From: JBASNZ01 sp049657775
GTDB lineage: Bacteria > Actinomycetota > Coriobacteriia > Anaerosomatales > Anaerosomataceae
Assembly: GCA_049657775.1 (NCBI GenBank)
Contig: JBASNZ010000022.1
Location: 1 to 11,806 of the forward strand
Reading direction: 5' to 3'
Length of the DNA: 11,806 nucleotides
Part shown: in pieces, positions 5,857 to 11,806 of the stretch
Layout: each line of letters opens with the position of its first letter
How positions within the stretch are numbered: the first letter of the stretch is position 1
Made by a program: the position numbers and the translations under genes
The notes under the pieces: generated by a model
Databases searched by the model: none
Told to the model about the DNA's origin: nothing
What the model saw: only the letters and a program-made list of their open reading frames with translations

Positions 5857-7146
5857 CTACTTGATGTTGTAGAAGGCCTCCATGCCCGGATACCCGGCGC
5901 TGGCGCACAGCTCTTCTTCGATCCTGAGCAGCTGGTTGTACTTGGCCACGCGGTCGCTCCGCGCCGGTGCGCCGGTCTTGATCTGCCCGGCGTTCACGGC
6001 AACCGACACGTCGGCGATGGTGGTGTCCTCGGTCTCGCCCGAGCGGTGCGAGATGACCGTGGTGTATCCGGCTCGGTGCGCCATCTGGATGCACTCGAGC
6101 GTCTCGGTGAGGGTGCCGATCTGGTTGAGCTTGATCAGGATCGAGTTGGCCACGCCAAGCTCGATGCCCCTGGCAAGGCGCTCGGTGTTGGTCACGAACA
6201 GGTCGTCGCCGACCAGCTGGATCTTGTCGCCCAGGCGCTCGGTGATAAGCTTCCAGCCGTCCCAGTCGTCCTCGGACATGCCGTCCTCGATGGAGATGAT
6301 CGGGTACTTGGCCACCAGGTCCTCGTAGTACGCGACCATCTCGGCGCTTGAGAGCTCGCGACCCTCGCCCGCCAGCACGTACACGCCGCGCCCGGCGTCG
6401 TAGAACTCGGTCGATGCGGGGTCAAGCGCGATGCGTACCTGCTCGCCGGGCTTGTAGCCGGCCTCTTCGATGGCGGCGACGATGACCTTGAGCGCCTCTT
6501 CGTTGCTGGCGAGGTTGGGCGCAAAGCCGCCCTCGTCACCCACGGCCGTGGCCAGTCCGCGGCTCTTAAGCACGCCCTTGAGCGTGTGATAGATCTCGGC
6601 GCACCAGCGAAGGCCCTCGGCAAACGTGGGAGCGCCCACGGGCATGACCATGAACTCCTGCAGGTCCACGTTGTTATCCGCGTGAACGCCGCCGTTCATG
6701 ATGTTCATCATCGGTACCGGCAGCATGTGCGCGTTGGCGCCGCCGATGTAGCTATAAAGCGTCAGCTCGCAGCTCTCCGCCGCCGCCCGCGCGCAGGCGA
6801 GCGACACGCCGAGGATGGCGTTGGCGCCAAGCTTGCCCTTGTTGGGGGTGCCGTCGATCTCGAGGAGGAGCTCGTCCACCGCGCGCTGGTCGGTTGCGTC
6901 CACGCCCATGATCTCCGGCGCGATGATCTCGTTCACGTTGTTCACCGCTGTACGAACACCCTTGCCCAGGTAGCGGGACGTGTCGCCGTCACGAAGCTCG
7001 ACTGCCTCGAAGGCACCGGTCGAGGCGCCGGAGGGTACCGCCGCTCGGCCCCACGAGCCGTCATCCAGCGCGACCTCCACCTCGATGGTGGGATTGCCGC
7101 GCGAGTCCAGGATCTCCCGCGCGACCACGTCGGTGATGTAGCTCAC
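5857..7146 (-). CDS. eno: Enolase (phosphopyruvate hydratase)
   Basis: This 429-residue cytoplasmic glycolytic enzyme interconverts 2-phosphoglycerate and phosphoenolpyruvate. The N-terminal domain has AREILDSRGNPTIEVEV (9-25) and the mobile loop VPSGASTG (37-44). Active-site elements are GGVHADNN (152-159), E164, catalytic E205 in GDEGGFAPN (203-211), Mg2+ ligands D242, E287 and D314, catalytic K339, SHRSGETED (366-374) and K390. All expected residues are present and the length is normal. The start is GTG 7146, overlapping the mazG stop as GTGA, with AAAGGAG 5 nt upstream inside mazG, so translation is probably coupled. Its place downstream of mfd and mazG resembles the actinobacterial arrangement seen in Mycobacterium. 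Enolase can also act as an RNA-degradosome partner or surface protein in some bacteria; nothing here shows that. Confidence 0.99.
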   Translation of the reverse strand: MSYITDVVAREILDSRGNPTIEVEVALDDGSWGRAAVPSGASTGAFEAVELRDGDTSRYLGKGVRTAVNNVNEIIAPEIMGVDATDQRAVDELLLEIDGTPNKGKLGANAILGVSLACARAAAESCELTLYSYIGGANAHMLPVPMMNIMNGGVHADNNVDLQEFMVMPVGAPTFAEGLRWCAEIYHTLKGVLKSRGLATAVGDEGGFAPNLASNEEALKVIVAAIEEAGYKPGEQVRIALDPASTEFYDAGRGVYVLAGEGRELSSAEMVAYYEDLVAKYPIISIEDGMSEDDWDGWKLITERLGDKIQLVGDDLFVTNTERLARGIELGVANSILIKLNQIGTLTETLECIQMAHRAGYTTVISHRSGETEDTTIADVSVAVNAGQIKTGAPARSDRVAKYNQLLRIEEELCASAGYPGMEAFYNIK

Positions 7147-8588
7147 TGCCGCTCCTTTCGTTTCGCCTCGAGCCAGAACCGCTCAAGCACGTCCATCTCC
7201 AGGTCTTGTATGTCTACGCCGCTTTGGGCGGCTTGCGACTCCATGTCTTCGAACCTGCGCACGAACTTGGCGCACGCGGAGCGCAGCGCTTCCTCGCTGT
7301 CGATCCCCAGGTGTCTGGCGACGTTCACCACCGTGAACAGCACGTCGCCCACCTCATCGACCGCCTCCGGACTCCCCGGCTCGGCGGCCTTGAGTTCGTC
7401 GATCTCCTCGGCGACCTTGCCCCACACGTCATCCACGGTCTCCCACTCAAAACCGGCCGCCGCGGCGCGCTTGGATATCTTCTGTGCGTACATGAGCGCG
7501 GGCATCGAAGACGCGATGCCGTGGAGCACGCCGGGCGCCGCGTCGGCTCCCGCGGCCTCGGCCTTCTCTTCGCGCTTGATGGCGTCCCAGTTGATCATGA
7601 CCTGCTCGGGCGTGTCCGCCTGCACGGTACCGAACACATGCGGATGACGGCGCCGGATCTTGGCGATGATGCCGGCCACCACGTCGTCGATGGAAAACGC
7701 GCCCTCCTCGGCCCCGATCTGCGCATGTAGCACGATCTGCAGCAGCACGTCGCCAAGCTCGTCGGCAAGAGCGGGCAGATCGTTCTCGCGAATGGCGTGG
7801 ATGGCCTCGTACGCCTCCTCGATCATATGCTTCGAGAGCGTCTCGTGCGTCTGCTCGCGGTCCCAGGGGCAACCCTCGGGGCTGCGGAGCACCCCGATGA
7901 TGCGCACCAGCTCGTCAAAGCCGCCGGGAGGTACGATGCGCGATGGCGCCACGAACACCGCGGCATCCCGGCAGCCGCCCGATACGGACTCCAACTCCGA
8001 AAGCTCCACCAGCTTGAGATCGAACCCGCCGGTCTCGTGACACCCTGCGGTGACCACGGTGTGCTCGGGCGGGTAGAACTCGGCCAGACGCTTGGCCACG
8101 GCTCGCGCGACCAGCGCGTTGGTGATACCCGTGACGATCAGGTGCGTGTCGCGCGAGAAGCCGATACCCGCCAGGCTCGCCGCATCCACGATGTCCACAT
8201 CGGCAGTGAGATCGATGTCGAGCGCAAGCACCAGCACCTGCAACGGCGAGGCGACCGGGAACACGTCCACTCCCCCGCCGGAGCGCGAGAGCAGACCCGA
8301 GATCACGCCTTCGCGCAGGAACGGGTAGCCCACGGCCGCGAGTGCGACGTCACCTTGCTCCGCAAGGCCAAGGAGCGCCTGGACGATCATCTCCGAAGGC
8401 GCATCGGGGGTAAGTCCTAGATCGGCGTAGGTTGTGACCGACAAGCCAAGACGGCGGACCGCTTGTGCGGCCGCGCCGTCTTGCGTTGCCACCACTATGG
8501 TGTGGGCCTGGGTCAGACGTGCGGCGGCGCGCTCATCGAGCGCACCGCCGGCGTCTTGTTCAAGTCCTACGATCGCGATCGAACCCAC
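7143..8588 (-). CDS. mazG: YabN-type fusion: degenerate tetrapyrrole-methylase-like domain plus MazG nucleotide pyrophosphohydrolase
   Basis: This is a 481-residue two-part protein. Residues 1-215 resemble the methylase-like half of B. subtilis YabN (IAIVGL at 4-9, VGYPF at 86-90, IVTGITNALVARAV at 151-164). The SAM-binding glycine motif is replaced by GLEQDAGG and the usual PGHP-like motif by VGYP, so methyltransfer seems doubtful. Residues 224-481 are a full two-copy MazG. The first copy has GCPWDREQTHETL (239-251), EExxE (257-261) and ELGD (277-280). The second has EExxE (394-398) and EVGD (412-415). These acidic residues bind Mg2+ for hydrolysis of NTPs to NMP and pyrophosphate, usually a house-cleaning role. 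GTG 8588 is chosen because it begins the domain and has a G-rich GGGGGG 4 nt upstream; TTG 8606 is an alternative. It lies 28 bp after the foldase gene and overlaps eno. Confidence 0.95.
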   Translation of the reverse strand: MGSIAIVGLEQDAGGALDERAAARLTQAHTIVVATQDGAAAQAVRRLGLSVTTYADLGLTPDAPSEMIVQALLGLAEQGDVALAAVGYPFLREGVISGLLSRSGGGVDVFPVASPLQVLVLALDIDLTADVDIVDAASLAGIGFSRDTHLIVTGITNALVARAVAKRLAEFYPPEHTVVTAGCHETGGFDLKLVELSELESVSGGCRDAAVFVAPSRIVPPGGFDELVRIIGVLRSPEGCPWDREQTHETLSKHMIEEAYEAIHAIRENDLPALADELGDVLLQIVLHAQIGAEEGAFSIDDVVAGIIAKIRRRHPHVFGTVQADTPEQVMINWDAIKREEKAEAAGADAAPGVLHGIASSMPALMYAQKISKRAAAAGFEWETVDDVWGKVAEEIDELKAAEPGSPEAVDEVGDVLFTVVNVARHLGIDSEEALRSACAKFVRRFEDMESQAAQSGVDIQDLEMDVLERFWLEAKRKERQ

Positions 8589-8616
8589 GGCGCCCCCCGC
8601 GTTCAACGTCCGGGTG

Positions 8617-9606
8617 CTAGTTGGCGGTCGTCTCGCTGCTGGGCGGCGCGGTGGTGTCCACGTCTTCCAGGGTCTTGTCCAGGATCTCGATCTTGGCATC
8701 GGCCTTGAGCTGGGTCAGGTACTCCTGCCACACCTTGTTGCGACTCTCCTGCTCCAGCGTGCTCTTGATGGTTGCGGCAACCTCGTCGAGCTTCTGCACG
8801 CCGCCCTTGACCTCCTCGGTCTTCTTGATGATGTGCCAGCCGAACTCGCTCTGCACCAGACCGCTGAGCTCGCCGACCTTGAGCTTGTCGGCCGCAACCC
8901 TGAACTCCTCGACGTAGTTGCTCGTAGCGGCCGTGCCCAGGTCGCCGCCGGAGTCCTTGGAGCCCGGATCGGTGGAGTACTCCTTGGCGAGCGCCTCAAA
9001 GTCGCCGCCGCCCTGGATCTCCTTGAGGACCTTCTCGGCCGTCGCCTTGTCATCGGTGGCGAACAGGATGTGGAACAGGTGCGACTGGTCAGGGGTGGTG
9101 AACTGTGTCGCCTTGTTAGCCTCGTAGTAAGCCTCGACCTGATCCGAGGTGATCTCGGATGCCGGTGCTACCTTCTCGTAGAGGAACTCGTACATGAGCT
9201 GGTCCGAGATGGACTGGCGGATCTGCTCCATGGTCATACCCGACTGCTCGACGGTCTGGTTGAACGTCTCCTCGTCGGGATACCCGGCCTTGATCTCGTC
9301 GAGCTTGGCGGTGACCTCGGCCTCACCGATCTTGGCGCCCTGCGCCTTGGCGTCCTGGCGAACCAGTTCGGCCTCGACCATCGAGTCCAGGATGAGACGC
9401 TTGTACTGCAGAAGCTGAGGATCGTCGTCCTTGAGCGCGGCCATGGTGGTGTCCTGCTTCTTGGCGACCGCGACGATCGCGTCAAACTCTTCGCGCGTGA
9501 TCTTGGTGCCGTTGACCTTGGCCACGGCGTCACCGTTGCATCCGGCGACGCTCAGTAGCAGCGCCAGGCCGAGCGTTGCGGCGACGATGCGGGTGGTACG
9601 TCTCAC
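8617..9606 (-). CDS. Lipoprotein peptidyl-prolyl isomerase / foldase, PpiC (parvulin) family, PrsA/SurA-like
   Basis: This 329-residue lipoprotein is expected outside the cytoplasmic membrane, where it would help secreted proteins fold. The signal peptide ends in lipobox VAGC with Cys23. A SurA_N/PrsA-like chaperone region spans about 27-150 (VAKVNGTKITREEFD at 28-42). The parvulin domain spans about 175-266, with HLFHILF (176-182), FEALAKEYSTDPGSKDSGGD (203-222) and FGWHIIKK (255-262), including the two conserved His at 179 and 258. A helical segment and a Thr/Ser/Pro tail follow. GTG 9606 has GGGAGGA 5 nt upstream and gives a complete signal peptide. It lies between mfd and mazG in the same orientation, 75 bp after mfd. 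PrsA would be a reasonable name, but the exact orthology is not proven, so no symbol is given. Confidence 0.94.
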   Translation of the reverse strand: MRRTTRIVAATLGLALLLSVAGCNGDAVAKVNGTKITREEFDAIVAVAKKQDTTMAALKDDDPQLLQYKRLILDSMVEAELVRQDAKAQGAKIGEAEVTAKLDEIKAGYPDEETFNQTVEQSGMTMEQIRQSISDQLMYEFLYEKVAPASEITSDQVEAYYEANKATQFTTPDQSHLFHILFATDDKATAEKVLKEIQGGGDFEALAKEYSTDPGSKDSGGDLGTAATSNYVEEFRVAADKLKVGELSGLVQSEFGWHIIKKTEEVKGGVQKLDEVAATIKSTLEQESRNKVWQEYLTQLKADAKIEILDKTLEDVDTTAPPSSETTAN

Positions 9607-9611
9607 GTGAA

Positions 9612-9618
9612 TCCTCCC
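9612..9618 (-). promoter_or_regulatory. Shine-Dalgarno site fixing the GTG start of the foldase
   Basis: GGGAGGA lies 5 nt upstream of GTG 9606. Together with the intact lipoprotein signal it settles a non-ATG start. Confidence 0.75.
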
Positions 9619-9654
9619 TTGTGCAGGCCGGCGACTACCGGTCCAACGGACGAG

Positions 9655-9688
9655 AAAAGCCGAACCGGCGTAACGGGATCGTCACGCC
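9655..9688 (-). terminator. Possible weak terminator/attenuator between mfd and the foldase gene
   Basis: Two overlapping hairpins sit at the end of mfd. The first pairs GGCGT (9688-9684) with ACGCC (9671-9667), extended by a G-U pair and three more pairs, and covers the mfd stop codon. The second pairs GCCG (9669-9666) with CGGC (9662-9659) and is followed directly by TTTT (9658-9655). They share bases, so only one forms at a time. The T run is short and the second stem is only 4 bp, so partial termination or attenuation is the most I would claim. Confidence 0.35.
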
Positions 9689-11806
9689 GGGTTGCGGACT
9701 GCCGAAAGTATAGCACCGAGCGCGCGGAGAGCCGCGTCCGTCACAGACTCTTCATAACTCTGCGGGAACAAGAATGCGCCCCCGCGCGGCTCGTAGATGG
9801 CTCCATCTGCCGCCAGTTTGCCGCGTTCTGTGGCGTCCAGGTCCAGACCTTGCACCCGCACGCGCTTTCGCACGAGCGAGATCGCCGTGATCCCCAGGTC
9901 CGCCGCGACCGCACGCACGCGGGCGACCGCCACGAGTTCGCGGGCCGGAAGCGGCGGCGCGCCAAAGCGCTCCGTCATCTCGACCAGCACGGCTTCGACG
10001 GTCTCGGGCACGAGTGCACCCGCGAGGCGCCGGTAGATGCGCACGCGCTCGTCCACGTCGGCGATGTACTCCTCGGGGATGAACGCCGAGACCGGCAGGT
10101 CCACCTTGATGTCGGGGAACGCGATCACAGGCTCGCCGCGCGTCTCGGCAACGGCTTCGCGCAGCATCTGCGCGTAGAGGTCGAATCCGACGGCGCTGAC
10201 GTTGCCGCTCTGCTCGGCGCCCAGGAGCGAACCCGCACCGCGGATCTCGAGGTCGCGCATGGCGATCTTGATGCCGCTGCCAAGCTCGGTGTGCTCGCTT
10301 ACCGCCGCAAGACGCTCGTATGCCTGCTCGGTGAGCGACGCGCCGCGCGGGAACAGGAAGTACCCGTACGCACGAACGTGGCTGCGGCCGACGCGGCCTT
10401 TGAGCTGGTAGAGCTGCGCGAGGCCCAGGCGCTGCGAGTCTTCGATGATGAGCGTGTTGGTGTGCGGGTTGTCGATGCCGGACTCCACGATGGTGGTGGC
10501 AACGAGCACGTCGATCTGTCCGGCCGAGAAGCTCTCCATCATGCGCTCAAGTTGCTGCTCGGACATCTGGCCGTGACCAACGCCGATGCGCGCCTCGGGC
10601 ACAGCCTTGCGCACGCGCTCGACCGCGTCGTCGATGGACTTCACCCGGTTGGAGATGTAGTACACCTGGCCACCGCGCTCGATCTCGCGGCGGATCGCGC
10701 CCGAGACCACGTCGGGGTCGTACTCGCCCACATGCACCTTGACCGGGAAGCGGTTGGGCGGCGGCGTGTCGATGACCGAGAAGTCACGCACGCCCGAAAG
10801 CGACATCTGCAGCGTACGCGGGATCGGCGTGGCGGTCAGCGTGAGCACGTCGATCTGCTCGCGCAGGTGCTTCATGTGCTCCTTGTGCTCCACGCCGAAG
10901 CGCTGTTCCTCGTCGATGACGACCAACCCCAGTTGCTTGGGCGTGACGTCGCGCGAGAGCAGCCGGTGCGTGCCGATGAGAACATCCACGGTGCCTGCGG
11001 CAAACCCCTCAAGCGCCGCCTTCTGCTGCTCTTTGGTGCGAAAACGCGAGAGGACTTCCACGCGCACCGGGTACGGCGCGAACCGCTCCGAGAACGTGGT
11101 GAAGTGCTGCTGCGCGAGAATCGTCGTGGGGCACAGCACCATGACCTGCTTCTGGTCCTGGGTCGCCTTGAACGCCGCGCGGATGGCCACCTCTGTCTTG
11201 CCGTATCCCACGTCGCCGCAGACCAGGCGGTCCATGGGCTCCTCGGACTCCATGTCGGCCTTGACATCGGCGATCGCCGCGAGCTGGTCGGGCGTCTCCT
11301 CAAACGGGAACGCCGTCTCCATCTCGAGTTGCCACGGCGTGTCGGGCGAGAACGCGAAGCCCTTGACCGAGGCGCGCCGCGCATACAGGTCTACCAGGTC
11401 GAATGCGAGCTTCTTTGCGGCCGTGCGGGCCTTGGCGGTCGCGCGCGACCAGTCGGCGGTGTTGAGACGCGTAACGCGCGGCGCCCCACCCTCGGGGCCC
11501 ACGTACTTGGTGACCCGGTCCAGCTGCTCCACCGGCACGTAGAGCCGGTCGCCCTTGGCGTACTCCAGCAGCAGGTAGTCGCGCTCCTGGCCGAGGACTT
11601 CCTGGCGCACGATCTCGCGGAAGAGCGCGATACCGTGGATGGCGTGCACCACGTAGTCGCCCGGCGCGTACGCGAACGTAAGACGTGTGGGGTCCTCAAC
11701 GCGCGAGCGCTTGCCCCTGGTGGCGCGCGGGTACACGTCGTCCACGCTGACGATGGCAAGGCGCGAGCCCGGCAGCACGTAGCCCGCGGGAACGTCCGCC
11801 TCGGTG
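9682..11806 (-). CDS. mfd: Transcription-repair coupling factor Mfd (N-terminus beyond window)
   Basis: Mfd is a superfamily 2 DNA translocase that displaces stalled RNA polymerase from lesions and recruits UvrA. The 707 C-terminal residues are visible and open at the right edge. The missing part is the UvrB-like N-terminal region, roughly 400-450 residues in this family. In order (visible numbering) are the RNA-polymerase-interacting CarD/TRCF-type domain (about 45-108; PGDYVVHAIHGIALF), Walker A GDVGYGKT (197-204), DEEQ box (298-301), TATPIPRTLQMSLSGVRD (324-341), VATTIVESGID (435-445) and QLKGRVGR (467-474). The C-terminal autoinhibitory domain includes FPDIKVDLPVSAFIPEEYI. No key motif is damaged. 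It is the first visible gene of the housekeeping block, and its stop lies in a hairpin. Confidence 0.98.
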   Translation of the reverse strand, partial: TEADVPAGYVLPGSRLAIVSVDDVYPRATRGKRSRVEDPTRLTFAYAPGDYVVHAIHGIALFREIVRQEVLGQERDYLLLEYAKGDRLYVPVEQLDRVTKYVGPEGGAPRVTRLNTADWSRATAKARTAAKKLAFDLVDLYARRASVKGFAFSPDTPWQLEMETAFPFEETPDQLAAIADVKADMESEEPMDRLVCGDVGYGKTEVAIRAAFKATQDQKQVMVLCPTTILAQQHFTTFSERFAPYPVRVEVLSRFRTKEQQKAALEGFAAGTVDVLIGTHRLLSRDVTPKQLGLVVIDEEQRFGVEHKEHMKHLREQIDVLTLTATPIPRTLQMSLSGVRDFSVIDTPPPNRFPVKVHVGEYDPDVVSGAIRREIERGGQVYYISNRVKSIDDAVERVRKAVPEARIGVGHGQMSEQQLERMMESFSAGQIDVLVATTIVESGIDNPHTNTLIIEDSQRLGLAQLYQLKGRVGRSHVRAYGYFLFPRGASLTEQAYERLAAVSEHTELGSGIKIAMRDLEIRGAGSLLGAEQSGNVSAVGFDLYAQMLREAVAETRGEPVIAFPDIKVDLPVSAFIPEEYIADVDERVRIYRRLAGALVPETVEAVLVEMTERFGAPPLPARELVAVARVRAVAADLGITAISLVRKRVRVQGLDLDATERGKLAADGAIYEPRGGAFLFPQSYEESVTDAALRALGAILSAVRNPA

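Noticed and set aside
8589..8699. Longer mazG start upstream of GTG 8588
   Set aside because: The extension overlaps the end of the foldase gene and reads as Arg/Pro/Thr shadow sequence, whereas the methylase-like domain begins right at 8588.
1..11806. CRISPR array, tRNA or rRNA gene, insertion sequence, or integrase-flanked island
   Set aside because: No spaced direct repeats, no tRNA-like or rRNA-like stretches, and no transposase or integrase motifs were seen. Remaining open frames on the plus strand are shadows of minus-strand genes.

Overview
The window is a GC-rich bacterial segment in which every gene I can support lies on the minus strand, so the biological order runs from the right end (11806) to the left end (1). 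The high GC content, the mfd / mazG / enolase neighbourhood (mfd, mazG and eno also lie close together in Mycobacterium), the lipoprotein-rich gene set and a relic of a cell-wall-binding repeat 2 (CWB2) protein all point to an actinobacterium. An anaerobic Coriobacteriia-like lineage is my best guess. That placement is inference and was not tested.

Right half (11806-5168) is a housekeeping block. It holds mfd (transcription-repair coupling factor, cut by the window edge), a PpiC/PrsA-type lipoprotein foldase, a YabN-type methylase-MazG fusion, enolase, and an unrecognised three-TM membrane protein. Spacing is tight: mazG and eno overlap as GTGA, and the foldase and mazG are 28 bp apart. This suggests one transcript, perhaps punctuated by hairpins at the mfd-foldase junction (9655-9688) and after eno (5780-5798). 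All four complete genes of this block start with GTG.

Middle (4761-5167) is a 407-bp gap with no intact gene. Its right part holds a decayed CWB2 repeat with an apparent internal deletion. Its left part is the presumed dppA promoter and leader, with a dyad over the best -10 candidate and GGTGC/GCACC elements that can pair in more than one way.

Left half (4760-1) is a peptide ABC importer operon: dppA (lipoprotein substrate-binding protein), dppB and dppC (permeases), and dppD (ATPase, running off the left edge). The partner ATPase dppF is expected just beyond the edge. A perfect 13-bp hairpin separates dppA from dppB, and dppC follows dppB by 2 bp. All four start with ATG. The lipoprotein would capture short peptides outside the membrane, DppBC would form the channel, and DppD with DppF would power import.

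I see no mobile element, CRISPR array, tRNA or rRNA, and no strong evidence for an undescribed system. The most unusual items are the CWB2 relic, the dppA leader, the degenerate methylase half of the MazG protein and the unknown membrane protein after eno.
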